64,000 nt of DNA. Source: Pseudomonas anguilliseptica (lineage in GTDB: Bacteria > Pseudomonadota > Gammaproteobacteria > Pseudomonadales > Pseudomonadaceae). The stretch covers positions 186,001 to 250,000 of the forward strand of contig NZ_JAEIOI010000004.1 of the NCBI RefSeq assembly GCF_021375795.1. Reading direction: 5' to 3'. Numbering within the stretch: position 1 is the first letter of the stretch; each line of letters starts with the position of its first letter. The notes beneath the pieces are model-generated. The model was not told where the DNA came from, ran no database searches, and worked only from the letters and a program-made list of their open reading frames with translations. A program made the translations under genes and the position numbers. Positions 9,401 to 17,595 of this stretch are shown here, piece by piece.

Positions 9401-11340
9401 CGCACGCTGAGCTGATCGGCCGCCAGCTTGTTGCCCTCGGCATCGGCCACCAGCACTTCAAACTCGGCCAGGCTGTCGGCGTCCACTTCTTCGCCATCGA
9501 ACAGCCCGCGCACACCGGGTAGACGCTCGGCCGGCCACACCGGCTGGACAATTCGTCGGGTAATCGCGCGGCCGCCGGACTCCTGCAGGCTGGCTTGCAG
9601 GATCAGACGCAGCGGCGACTTGGTATCGCTCCAGCGGCTTTCGATATCCAGGCTGGCCTTGCCCTGTTCGTCGAGGCTGGTTTCATCCAGTTCGATGTCC
9701 TCACTCAGCTCTTCTTCAGTAACCGAACCGAACTGATAGCCCGGCAAACTCGCCACTGCCTCACGCAGCGGACGCACATAAAGCTGGCCACTGAGACGAT
9801 TACCGGCAGCAGGGGCGCCATACAGGTAGCGCCCCGTCACGTCGAACTGAGCGTTCTCGCTCGGGCTGTAAGGTACCTCGCTGCCCTTGAGTTCCAGGGC
9901 CATACGTTCCGGCAGGAAGTCTTCCACGGAGAACTCGTACAACTGCTGACGGCCATCACCGAGATCGAACAGCAGTTGCCAGCGGCCGGTCGGCGCTTCA
10001 TCAGCCAGTTGCAGTTGGTACTGATACAGGCCGGAATCGTCGGCCTGCCAGACGAACTTGCGGCTGACCTGCTCATCCGGGCGGCGCACTTCCACATTCA
10101 CCGGCTGGGCTTTTACCGCGCGGCCATCGGCATCGCGCAGCAGTCCATTGAGCAGTACGGTCTCGCCTGGGCGATAGAGGTCACGCGGGCCGAATACGAA
10201 GAACTGCAACGGATGGGCAACAGGACCGGCGATATCGAATTCGGCCAGGTCCAGCGCGGCGGTGTTCAGGCGTAACAGGCTGGTCTGTTCACCCTGATGG
10301 GCCAACAGCACTTCGGCCTTGGGCGGCAGCGGCAGTTCGCCATGGCCGGCGCTGTCGGTCTTGCCTTCGGCCAGCACCTGGCCTTCTGCGTTGAGGATTT
10401 CCAGACGTACATCGCCCAAGGCATCACCACCGGCCAGGGCCTGGGTGAACACATCCATACGGTTCTGGTAACGGTGCACGGACAGGCCGATATCGCTCAG
10501 GGTGAACAGCGTGGCCGGTTGCGAGTAGTTGTAGCTGCCCGCTTCACGCATCACCGCCAGGTACACACCGGGCTGCTTGAACGGCTCCAGGCCGGCAATC
10601 GGCAGCAGCAGGGTTTCGCGGGTGTTGCGCGCCGGGTTCAGGTCAAAGCGGCCGCCGTAGACCAGCTCGGCCATCGGCAGCAGGCTGCGGGCTTCCCAGT
10701 TATCCAGATTGCTCGAACGGCCCCAGCGATTGAGGAAAGCCGGCAGCGATTCGGGTTTGATGCGGAAGAACTCGACATTCACCTTGTCGACATTCAGCGC
10801 AATCACCGGCAAGCCTTCGGCCAGGCGAGTCGGCAGCAAGGAGCCACGGCTGGCGAAGCCGACACTGGCTTGCAGGTCGCGGGTTTCCAGGCGGGTCACC
10901 TGCTCGGAGGCGAGGCGCTTGCCATTCAGCCCGAGCAGCCCGGCATCCACCGTCAGCACCAATTTGCGCTGCGGTTCCAGGTGACGCAGGCGCACTTCCA
11001 TCAGGTTGTCGGTCAGCTCCCAGGCGCCATCGACCTTGCCACTTTTGCTGTCGACCAGGTGCAGGCGCTCGGCGAGCTTCTGCTCGGGGTCAAGCGGTAC
11101 GGAAAAACTGATCGACAGGGTGCTGGCGCCATCCAGTTGAACCTCCGAAACGTCTACCACGGTCAGTTCGCGACCGGCGTAACGTTCGGCCAGCGCCTTG
11201 CGGTCAACCGGCGCCTTGGCCGTCTCGCGGGTGCTGGGGGTGGCTTGGGTGGCCGTCACTTCGGCGGGCACCGGGGTGGATGAATCACAGGCGCTGAGCA
11301 AGCTCAGGACAAGTGCCAGAAGCAGTCCATTCTTCGGCAT
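6418..11340 (-). CDS. yfhM: Alpha-2-macroglobulin family lipoprotein (YfhM/ECAM type)
   Basis: A very large envelope protein of 1640 residues. The N terminus (LLLALVLSLLSACDSS) is a lipoprotein signal with the LSAC lipobox, so it should be acylated at Cys18. Repeated beta macroglobulin-like domains fill the first half. The thioester motif GCLEQ is intact, with the reactive Cys at about residue 1168, followed by the helical thioester-containing domain. Bacterial proteins of this type are thought to trap invading proteases by covalent linkage in the periplasm, and to work with PBP1C, which would repair damaged peptidoglycan. The pbpC gene is the next minus-strand gene. The length is close to the E. 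coli YfhM homologue. The function is inferred from family and neighbourhood. Confidence 0.93.
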   Translation of the reverse strand: MPKNGLLLALVLSLLSACDSSTPVPAEVTATQATPSTRETAKAPVDRKALAERYAGRELTVVDVSEVQLDGASTLSISFSVPLDPEQKLAERLHLVDSKSGKVDGAWELTDNLMEVRLRHLEPQRKLVLTVDAGLLGLNGKRLASEQVTRLETRDLQASVGFASRGSLLPTRLAEGLPVIALNVDKVNVEFFRIKPESLPAFLNRWGRSSNLDNWEARSLLPMAELVYGGRFDLNPARNTRETLLLPIAGLEPFKQPGVYLAVMREAGSYNYSQPATLFTLSDIGLSVHRYQNRMDVFTQALAGGDALGDVRLEILNAEGQVLAEGKTDSAGHGELPLPPKAEVLLAHQGEQTSLLRLNTAALDLAEFDIAGPVAHPLQFFVFGPRDLYRPGETVLLNGLLRDADGRAVKAQPVNVEVRRPDEQVSRKFVWQADDSGLYQYQLQLADEAPTGRWQLLFDLGDGRQQLYEFSVEDFLPERMALELKGSEVPYSPSENAQFDVTGRYLYGAPAAGNRLSGQLYVRPLREAVASLPGYQFGSVTEEELSEDIELDETSLDEQGKASLDIESRWSDTKSPLRLILQASLQESGGRAITRRIVQPVWPAERLPGVRGLFDGEEVDADSLAEFEVLVADAEGNKLAADQLSVRLIRERRDYFWNFSESDGWSHNYTEKFLTLNEETLKVAAGGTAKISFPVEWGPYRIEVIDGQTGLLSSLRFWAGYRWQDNADGGAVRPDQVKLALDKPAYVDGDTAQVTVTPPSAGKGYLMVESSEGPLWWQEVDVPAEGKTFDIPIAKDWARHDLYVSALVIRPGERKSNATPKRAVGLLHLPLERAPRKLALTLTAAEKMRPNQPLKVKVQARNADGSIPKQAQVLVAAVDVGILNITGYATPDPFADFFGRKAYGADHLDIYGQLIEAGQGRVAKLAFGGDAALAGGGKRPDTSVLIVALQSEPLKLNEQGEGEVSLAIPDFNGELRLMAQAWTDEHYGMGEGKTVVAAPLIAELSAPRFLAGGDETTLALDLSNLSGREQKLDVQLSAEGQLRLAQNPGAAVAPITLADGQRTILRIPVSALGGYGQGRFKVSVNGLALPGEDLPPFSREWTLGIRPAYPAQLQHFRAVLKDEPWLLPANALSAFETAGLEARLAISSRPPLNLGEQIRALKAYPYGCLEQTTSGLYPSLYADAATLKRLGVAAELDEQRKRSIELGIERLLSMQRYNGSFGLWGADSDEEYWLTAYVSDFLLRAREQGFGVPEEALKKANERLLRYLQERQLIEVNYSDNAEHSRFAVQAYAGYVLARSQQAPLGALRSLYERRSDARSGLPLVHLAVALQKMGDQPRADELLTAGLARGRDSNTWLADYGSPLRDQALILALLEEHDLAGNRREERLFNLADEVAGQQWLSTQERNSLYLAGRNLLSKPEPNWSAALQSGSLAFDLSNAQPGLKLDGSDLAAPLSIRNSVSKPGDTPLYQQLTLSGYPSQAPAAGGENLSIYREYLGMNGQPLDLSNLQSGELVLVHLAVSAKQRVPDALVVDLLPAGLELENQNLAQSSASLDDASSAVKEWRESMQNAAIKHQEFRGDRYVAALDVNGYDTTHLLYLARAVTPGSYRVPPPQVESMYRPNWQALGTTPGRLIVKER

Positions 11341-11497
11341 TGCGGGGCTCCAACATAGGGTAGATGCAGAGGCCTGACACTATAGTCGAGGCGCTAACCG
11401 ACCACTAAGCGTGCATCTGCAAAATTGCTCAGCAGCGCACGCCTGTCGATCAGTGTTTAATAACCCGCCTGTGACATGCCTCCGTGCATTTCGTTGC

Positions 11498-12901
11498 ATG
11501 TTTGCCCACCGAAGATTGAGAGCACCGTTGATAAACGCCTTACGCGATGCCTGGCAGCATGCGCCGACCCATAAACGGGTCTGGGCGCTGGCTGCGCCGA
11601 TGATTCTGAGTAACCTCTCGGTGCCCCTGGTGGCGCTGGTCGACAGTGCGGTGATCGGCCATCTACCGCACGCCCATCAATTGGCGGCAGTGGCGGTGGG
11701 TGCAAGCCTGTACGGTTTACTGGTCGGCAGTGTGGGTTTTCTGCGCATGGGCACCACGGGATTTACCGCCCAGGCGGCTGGCCGCAGAGACGGCAGCGCG
11801 CTGCGCCAAGTATTGCTGCAAGCCTTGTTGTTAGGCGGCGTACTGGCCTTGGCGCTCAGCCTGCTGATGCGCCTGCTCAGCGCACCGATATTGGAGCTGA
11901 TGCAGCCTTCGACGCAGCTCGACGCTCTGGCCCGCAGTTATCTGCATATTCGGCTATTCGGCCTGCCGGGCGCACTGGCCAGCTATGCCTTGGTCGGCTG
12001 GCTACTCGGCACACAAAATGCCCGCGGGCCGTTACTGATCATACTCGGCACCAACCTGCTCAATGTGGTCTTGACCCTGCTGTTTGTCCTCGGACTGGGT
12101 TGGGAAGTGGCGGGCGCGGCCTGGGGCTCGGCACTGGCGGAATGGAGCGGGGCACTGCTCGGCCTTTATCTGGCGCGCCAGACAATCAAGCAGCAGGCTG
12201 GCCGCATCAATTGGCCCGCACTGCGGTTATGGCGGAACTGGCGACCTTTACTGGCGGTAAATCGCGATATTTTTATTCGCACCATGGCCCTGCAAGCGGC
12301 ATTTTTCCTCGTCACCGTGCAAGGCACTCGCCTAGGTGATGCCACCGTGGCGGCCAACGCCCTGCTGATCAATGGGCTGATGCTGAGCGCCTTCGCCCTG
12401 GACGGGCTGGCCCATGCCGTCGAGGCGCTGGGTGGACATGCGCTGGGCGCCGGGGATCGCCAGGCACTGCGGCGCAGCATGCTGGTGGCGGGGGCCTGGT
12501 CACTGTTGGCGAGCCTGGGTTTTGCCCTCTTCTTCTGGCTCGGCGGGCACTGGTTTGTCGGGCTGCAAACCGATATCGCCACGGTGCGTAGCACGGCACT
12601 GACCTACTTGCCCTATCTGGCTTTGCTGCCATTGATCGGGGTCTGGAGCTACCTGCTCGACGGCCTGTTTATCGGTGCCACCCGTGCGCGCGAGATGCGT
12701 AATGCCATGCTTTGGGCATTATTCCTCAGCCTGCCAGTGGCCTGGTGGCTACAGGCTCTGGGCAACCACGGCCTGTGGCTGGCGCTACTGACCTTTATGG
12801 CGCTGCGCGGCCTGTGCCTGGGTGGCTATGCTTACCACCTGACACGTGCCGACCAATGGTTCGCCCCCAACCGATCAGGAGCACCCCATGCTCAGCCCTG
12901 A
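11498..12901 (+). CDS. dinF: MATE family efflux protein (DinF subfamily)
   Basis: An integral membrane exporter of about 467 residues with twelve predicted helices in two homologous halves, as in the MATE/DinF family of cation-coupled multidrug exporters. Recognisable segments are VWALAAPMILSNLSVPLVAL near the N terminus and VALVDSAVIGHLPHAHQLAAV. The frame is open upstream to 11411, but the start there gives an unlikely Cys-rich leader. I use the ATG at 11498; a TTG at 11528 preceded by GAGAG is an alternative that begins closer to the conserved region. It overlaps the following GGDEF gene by 14 bp, which suggests co-transcription and translational coupling. Substrate unknown. Confidence 0.88.
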   Translation: MFAHRRLRAPLINALRDAWQHAPTHKRVWALAAPMILSNLSVPLVALVDSAVIGHLPHAHQLAAVAVGASLYGLLVGSVGFLRMGTTGFTAQAAGRRDGSALRQVLLQALLLGGVLALALSLLMRLLSAPILELMQPSTQLDALARSYLHIRLFGLPGALASYALVGWLLGTQNARGPLLIILGTNLLNVVLTLLFVLGLGWEVAGAAWGSALAEWSGALLGLYLARQTIKQQAGRINWPALRLWRNWRPLLAVNRDIFIRTMALQAAFFLVTVQGTRLGDATVAANALLINGLMLSAFALDGLAHAVEALGGHALGAGDRQALRRSMLVAGAWSLLASLGFALFFWLGGHWFVGLQTDIATVRSTALTYLPYLALLPLIGVWSYLLDGLFIGATRAREMRNAMLWALFLSLPVAWWLQALGNHGLWLALLTFMALRGLCLGGYAYHLTRADQWFAPNRSGAPHAQP

Positions 12902-13916
12902 AATGCCCTGCGATGAAGTCCTGCGCCAGCAGATCCTCGATGACAACGAATTGCTCGACACCCCCGCCGACCCCTACCTGGACACCCTGGTACGGGTGGT
13001 GCGCGAGGTCTTCGCGGTCAAGACCGTACTGGTCAGCCTGATCGACCATGACCGCCAGTGGTTCAAGTCACGCATCGGCCTGGATATCACCGAAACTCCA
13101 AGGACCATTTCCTTCTGCGCCCACGCGATCCTCGGCACCCAGCCGCTGATTGTCGAAGACACCTACAACGACCTGCGCTTTCACGACAATCCGGTGGTGA
13201 TCAACAACCCGCAGATCCGTTTCTATGCCGGGCAACCGCTGTTCTCCGAAGAGGGTCAGCCGCTCGGCACCCTGTGCCTGATCGATCCAGCACCCCGGCA
13301 ACTGAGCGACAAGCAGCTGCGCCTGTTTATCGACATGGCCGTGCTGGTGGAGGGCTACCTGAAACTGCGCCATGTCAGCGCCCAGACTGAACAGCTGCGC
13401 GCGGCCCTGAGCCGCGAACAGCGCAAGACCATGCTCGACCCACTGACCCAGCTGTGGAACCGCGCTGGCCTCGATCACTTCCTGCCCAGGCACCAGCAGC
13501 AGGCCGACGAACTGGGTTTGAGCCTCGGTGTGCTGTTCTGCGACCTCGACTACTTCAAGAAAGTTAACGACAACCACGGCCACGCAGCAGGCGATCAGGT
13601 GCTGTGGGAAACTGCGCGGCGCATCAGCGCTGCCGTGCGCCCGCAGGATGTAGTCACCCGCAGTGGCGGCGAGGAGTTCGTGGTGCTGCTGCAGGTGCAT
13701 GACGAACATGAGCTGCTGCAAATTGCCGAACGGATTCGCAGCACCCTGAGCAAAGAGCCGGTGGAAACCGACAACCAACCCCTGCACCTGACTATCAGCA
13801 TCGGCGCGGCCCTGCGCAGCGCCGGGGAACCACCCAGCAGCACCATGAAACGCGCCGATCAGGCTCTCTACCAGGCCAAGGGCAATGGCCGTAACCGGGT
13901 TGAACTCGCCCACTGA
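12888..13916 (+). CDS. GAF-GGDEF diguanylate cyclase
   Basis: A soluble cyclic-di-GMP synthase of 342 residues. An N-terminal GAF domain spans about residues 20-165 (IDHDRQWFKSRIGL, ISFCAHAI, FYAGQPLFSEEG are typical), and a GGDEF domain spans about 175-340. The active site is GGEEF, and RPQD five residues before it is a good inhibitory I-site, so the enzyme should be active and feedback regulated. The start at 12888 is supported by AGGAG five or six bases upstream. The gene overlaps the MATE gene by 14 bp and is followed 19 bp later by a DUF2214 membrane protein. The GAF ligand cannot be read from sequence. Confidence 0.93.
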   Translation: MLSPEMPCDEVLRQQILDDNELLDTPADPYLDTLVRVVREVFAVKTVLVSLIDHDRQWFKSRIGLDITETPRTISFCAHAILGTQPLIVEDTYNDLRFHDNPVVINNPQIRFYAGQPLFSEEGQPLGTLCLIDPAPRQLSDKQLRLFIDMAVLVEGYLKLRHVSAQTEQLRAALSREQRKTMLDPLTQLWNRAGLDHFLPRHQQQADELGLSLGVLFCDLDYFKKVNDNHGHAAGDQVLWETARRISAAVRPQDVVTRSGGEEFVVLLQVHDEHELLQIAERIRSTLSKEPVETDNQPLHLTISIGAALRSAGEPPSSTMKRADQALYQAKGNGRNRVELAH

Positions 13917-13935
13917 CCCGAGAAAGGATGCCCAC

Positions 13936-14382
13936 ATGGCTCAAGCACTGGCTGCCTATCTACATTACCTGTCGATTTTCGTACTGTTCGCCCTGCTCAG
14001 CGTCGAGCATGTGCAATTCAAACTGCCGCTGGACTTGCGCCGCGCCCGCAGCCTGATCATCACCGACATCGCTTATGGCATCAGTGCCGGGGTGGTGCTG
14101 TTTACCGGCCTGGCGCGCGTGCTCTGGTACGGCAAGGGCCTGGACTACTACCTGGGCAACAGCCTGTTTCACGCCAAAGTCGGCCTGTTTATTCTGATCG
14201 GACTGATTTCCGTGGTGCCGACCTTTGTCTTCCTCAACTGGCGTAACAGCCTCAAGGCCGGCGAAGTGCCGCAAGTCAGCGCCCGCCAGGCACGCCTGGT
14301 GATCATGGTGATTCGCCTGGAACTGTTGCTGCTACTGGCCCTCCCATTACTGGCAGTGCTGATGGCGCGTGGTTATGGCTGA
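13936..14382 (+). CDS. DUF2214 family membrane protein
   Basis: A 148-residue protein with four predicted membrane helices. The sequence HYLSIFVLFALLSVEHVQF with the downstream RARSLIITDIAYGISAGVVL and FHAKVGLFILIGLISVVPT matches the DUF2214 family as I remember it. The start at 13936 has a strong AGGAT/GAAAGGA site. It probably forms an operon with the GGDEF gene 19 bp upstream. The conserved His residues in helices could bind heme or metal, but no function is established. It overlaps the convergent TetR gene by 10 bp. Confidence 0.8.
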   Translation: MAQALAAYLHYLSIFVLFALLSVEHVQFKLPLDLRRARSLIITDIAYGISAGVVLFTGLARVLWYGKGLDYYLGNSLFHAKVGLFILIGLISVVPTFVFLNWRNSLKAGEVPQVSARQARLVIMVIRLELLLLLALPLLAVLMARGYG

Positions 14383-14984
14383 CCGCCAACCTGGCGCGGC
14401 AAGCAGAATGCCTCGACCATCAGGGCCATGCTCTCGATCACCTCATCACGCGTGAGCAATTGCTGATCCTGGCTGAAGTAACAAGCCGTGGTGTACTGCA
14501 CCGAGTTGACCAGTACAAATAGCGTGGCCGGCAGGTTATCGATGCGGTACTCATGCGCATGACGCATCAGATAGTGCTGACACACCTCACTCATATCCCG
14601 CTCCAGGCTCTGGAACAGCTTGCCTGATTGCAGCCGGTGCCAATTGCGCACCAGCTCGCGCTGCCCCTTGTCCTGCTCCACCTGTTCAAAGACCCCCTGC
14701 AAAACCGCCCGCGTGGCCGTTCTGACATCACAGTCGAGCAGTGGCCGCAGCCGCTGGTACACCACCTCCATCAGCTGGCGAGCCTGCTGCTGCATCAAGG
14801 CCTCGATCAACGCCTCCTTGTTGGCGAAATACTGATAAAGCGAGCCAATGCTGGCCCCGGCACGCTGGGCAACATGGTTGGTAGTGAGCCCGTCGAGGCC
14901 ACGCTCCCCCAACTCCTGCGCCGTAGCCTCAAGCAGCGCCGCGACCATCTCACCCGAACGTTTCTGCGTAGGTTGCTTCCTCAT
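14373..14984 (-). CDS. TetR family transcriptional repressor
   Basis: A 203-residue one-component regulator. Residues about 10-60 form the TetR helix-turn-helix (TTNHVAQRAGASIGSLYQYF is diagnostic), and the rest is an all-helical ligand domain. The start at 14984 places ten residues before the DNA-binding domain; an ATG at 14999 is an alternative and no clear Shine-Dalgarno sequence favours either. It is divergent from an MpaB-type oxygenase gene, and a perfect 20-bp palindrome lies in the short gap between them. It therefore probably represses itself and the oxygenase. The inducer is unknown. Confidence 0.93.
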   Translation of the reverse strand: MRKQPTQKRSGEMVAALLEATAQELGERGLDGLTTNHVAQRAGASIGSLYQYFANKEALIEALMQQQARQLMEVVYQRLRPLLDCDVRTATRAVLQGVFEQVEQDKGQRELVRNWHRLQSGKLFQSLERDMSEVCQHYLMRHAHEYRIDNLPATLFVLVNSVQYTTACYFSQDQQLLTRDEVIESMALMVEAFCLPRQVGGQP

Positions 14985-15008
14985 ACCGGCATCGACCATG
15001 CGAGTTGT

Positions 15009-15028
15009 TTGCGAGTAATTACTCGCAA
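15009..15028. promoter_or_regulatory. Probable TetR operator, perfect 20-bp palindrome
   Basis: TTGCGAGTAATTACTCGCAA reads identically on both strands. It sits in the 91-bp gap between the divergent TetR repressor and oxygenase genes, 48 bp before the oxygenase start. Size, symmetry and position are typical of a TetR-family operator. Confidence 0.8.
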
Positions 15029-15075
15029 TAGTGTGGCGGCACGACCAACCAACGGCACCCAACCAAGGTATAAAC

Positions 15076-16302
15076 ATGCCTGCGCACCCCACCCGTATAC
15101 CCGGCCGCCATGGCGCCGACATCACACGCGCACGCAGAGCCGCCGCCCCCATCCGACGCTGGATCAAAGGCCCGAGCGAGCCGAGCGCCGATGAGTGGCA
15201 GGCTATCGGCGAGTCCTTGCTGCACGGCGACGCGCCAATGGACAGGCTGATCGAGTGGATGCTGGAGAATGGCCTGGCGCGAACCAAGCCACTGTATGAC
15301 CGCGCCGTGAACGAGGGCATCGCCGCGCTGAATGACCCACCACAGCCGCTGCTGCAGTTCTTCAATCAGGTCGAAGCCACACCGGCCTGGTTCATGCCCA
15401 GCCTGGCCGACCAGGGCGCGCGCGCCTGTGGCGTGTCCGGCATGACGGGGATGCGCGTGCTGCGCGACCTGGGCCTGCTCGCCGGCTACCAGGCTTCGGC
15501 CATCAATCGAACCCTGGTACTCACCGGCTCACTGGAGAAAAGCGCACAACGGCGCATCGCCGAAACGACCAAGTGGTGGATCGACTGCACCCGGCCTGGC
15601 GGCATGCTGCCAGGCGCACCCGGCTACCGCAGCACCCTGCAGGTACGCCTGATCCATGGCTTAATACGCCACCGCGTAGCCGCGATGCAGGACTGGGACG
15701 CGAGCTATTACGGCGTGCCGATCAACCAGGGCGACATGCACGTCACATACCTGGCCTTCTCCAGCATTTTCCTGCTTGGCCAACGCCTGCTCGGAGTTCC
15801 GCTATCCCTGTCAGAGGGCGCAGCCATCACCCACCTCTGGCGCTACATTGCCTGGCTGATGGGAGTGGAGGCCTGCTGGCTGCACGCCGACGAAAACCAG
15901 GCACGTCGTGCGCTGTACCACAACCTCCTGAGCCAACCCTCAGCCGACGAAAGCAGCCGGCAACTGGGTATGGCGCTGATTAACGAACCCCTGCAACGCC
16001 ACTACAGCAACCTGCCCTGGCTGCGTGGTCACCTCAACAAGGCAATTCACCTGAGTATTGCCCGCAGCTTTATCAACCGCGACGGGCGGCAGGCACTGGG
16101 GTTGCCGCGCGGAATACAGCCCTGGTACCCCCTGCTGAGCGCGCCGCTGCGTTTTGCCTGGCATACCGTGCTACGCGGCCTGCCCTGCGGCCGCGAATTT
16201 CTGATCCAACGCGGCCTGCGCCAGCAGGAAGCCTATCTGCAAACCCTGTTTGGCAAAAAACACCCGACCCTGACAGATATGGCAGCGCCAACGCAGCCCT
16301 GA
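15076..16302 (+). CDS. Oxygenase MpaB family protein (DUF2236, latex-clearing-protein-like)
   Basis: A 408-residue protein of the MpaB/Lcp/DUF2236 group, whose characterised members include rubber oxygenase Lcp and the fungal mycophenolic-acid enzyme MpaB. Conserved-looking blocks are DQGARACGVSGMTGMRVLRD, TKWWIDCTRPGGM, VRLIHGLIRHRV and THLWRYIAWLMGV, the last two containing candidate heme-ligand histidines. No signal peptide is obvious. The start at 15076 has AAGG eight bases upstream. It is controlled in all likelihood by the divergent TetR gene. A role in oxidative cleavage of an isoprenoid or lipid is suggested by family only. Confidence 0.82.
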   Translation: MPAHPTRIPGRHGADITRARRAAAPIRRWIKGPSEPSADEWQAIGESLLHGDAPMDRLIEWMLENGLARTKPLYDRAVNEGIAALNDPPQPLLQFFNQVEATPAWFMPSLADQGARACGVSGMTGMRVLRDLGLLAGYQASAINRTLVLTGSLEKSAQRRIAETTKWWIDCTRPGGMLPGAPGYRSTLQVRLIHGLIRHRVAAMQDWDASYYGVPINQGDMHVTYLAFSSIFLLGQRLLGVPLSLSEGAAITHLWRYIAWLMGVEACWLHADENQARRALYHNLLSQPSADESSRQLGMALINEPLQRHYSNLPWLRGHLNKAIHLSIARSFINRDGRQALGLPRGIQPWYPLLSAPLRFAWHTVLRGLPCGREFLIQRGLRQQEAYLQTLFGKKHPTLTDMAAPTQP

Positions 16303-16465
16303 AGCGTCGCCGACCGCCACGCCCCGGGCGCGATAAGCAGGTTCAGCGAGCGGTCGCGAAACCGCCTGGGCGAGTGCCGAAACAAGGCGGGCATTTGCCC
16401 ACGCGGCATGGCTCTGCTAGTGTCGCGCCGGTTCCAACTCCCCGATCCGCCCCGAGATATCCGCC

Positions 16466-16711
16466 ATGGCCGCCCGTAAAAAAGCCGCGCTCGATTTCGA
16501 GCAATCCCTGACCGATCTGCAGAACCTGGTCGAGCGTCTGGAAAACGGCGAGCTGTCGCTGGAAGACTCGCTGACCGCCTTCGAGCAGGGTGTGCGCCTG
16601 ACCCGCGACTGCCAGGCCGCATTGGCCCAGGCCGAGCAGAAAGTGCAAATACTGATGGAGCGCGACGGCGAGCTGGAGGAAGCCCCCTTCGACGCGGACC
16701 AGCAGGCATGA
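16466..16711 (+). CDS. xseB: Exodeoxyribonuclease VII small subunit
   Basis: An 81-residue subunit of the bidirectional single-strand exonuclease made with XseA. The family core ([27 protein letters not shown], then [22 protein letters not shown]) is complete. Length matches the family. Its last four bases overlap the start of ispA, a common translational coupling in proteobacteria, where xseB, ispA and dxs usually form one operon. The large subunit gene is not in the window. Confidence 0.97.
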   Translation: MAARKKAALDFEQSLTDLQNLVERLENGELSLEDSLTAFEQGVRLTRDCQAALAQAEQKVQILMERDGELEEAPFDADQQA

Positions 16712-17595
16712 TTGCGGCCTATCAGACCAGTTGCCAGCGCCGTGTCGACGCCGCCCTGGACACACTGCTGCACAGCCCACGCCCGGAGCTGGAGCGCCTC
16801 TATGCAGCCATGCGCTACAGCCTGTTCAATGGCGGCAAACGGGTGCGTCCGCTACTCGCCTACGCCGCCTGTGAAGCCCTAGGCGGCGATCCTGCGCGGG
16901 CCAACGCGGCGGCCTGTGCGGTGGAGCTGATCCACGCCTACTCGCTGGTGCATGACGACCTGCCGGCGATGGACGATGACGATCTGCGCCGGGGCCAGCC
17001 CACCACCCACAAAGCCTTCGATGAAGCCTGCGCAATTCTCGCTGGCGACGGCCTGCAAAGCCTGGCCTTCGAAGTGCTCAGCGATGCCAAGCACAACCCG
17101 CACAACGCCGAACTGCGCCTGGCCATGCTCAACACCCTGAGCCGTGCCGCAGGCCCTGCCGGGATGGTCGGCGGGCAAGCCATCGACCTCGGCTCGGTAG
17201 GCCAGCAGCTCGACCAAACCGCCCTGGAAGTCATGCACCGCCACAAGACCGGCGCCCTGATCGAAGCCAGCGTGCAGCTCGGCGCACTGGCCAGCGAGCG
17301 CGCCGACGAACATGCCCTGAAAGCCCTGCACACCTATGCCCGCGCCATCGGCCTGGCGTTTCAGGTGCAGGACGACATCCTCGACGTGGAAAGCGACACG
17401 GCCACCCTGGGCAAGACCCAGGGCAAGGACCAGGCCCACGACAAACCCACCTACCCCGCCCTGCTTGGCCTCGACGCGGCCAAGGCCTACGCCCTGGAGC
17501 TGCGCGACCAGGCCCTGCACGCCCTACGGCCGTTCGACCAGGCGGCCGAGCCGCTGCGGGAACTGGCGCGCTATATCGTCGAACGGCGCAGCTGA
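16708..17595 (+). CDS. ispA: Farnesyl (polyprenyl) diphosphate synthase
   Basis: A 295-residue short-chain prenyl transferase that joins isopentenyl diphosphate to allylic diphosphates to make farnesyl diphosphate. Both aspartate-rich motifs are present: [10 protein letters not shown] from residue 83 and DDILD from residue 222. GGKRVRP near residue 45 binds the diphosphate. ATG at 16708 overlaps the xseB stop by four bases. In most Pseudomonas the dxs gene follows directly, but here about 6.1 kb carrying three other genes intervenes. Confidence 0.97.
   Translation: MIAAYQTSCQRRVDAALDTLLHSPRPELERLYAAMRYSLFNGGKRVRPLLAYAACEALGGDPARANAAACAVELIHAYSLVHDDLPAMDDDDLRRGQPTTHKAFDEACAILAGDGLQSLAFEVLSDAKHNPHNAELRLAMLNTLSRAAGPAGMVGGQAIDLGSVGQQLDQTALEVMHRHKTGALIEASVQLGALASERADEHALKALHTYARAIGLAFQVQDDILDVESDTATLGKTQGKDQAHDKPTYPALLGLDAAKAYALELRDQALHALRPFDQAAEPLRELARYIVERRS

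Noticed and set aside
11411..11497. Upstream extension of the MATE gene
   Set aside because: The added residues are Cys-rich and unlike a membrane transporter start; no ribosome-binding site.
15000..15365. N-terminal extension of the TetR gene
   Set aside because: It would cover the operator and the oxygenase start, and homologous TetR proteins start near the helix-turn-helix.
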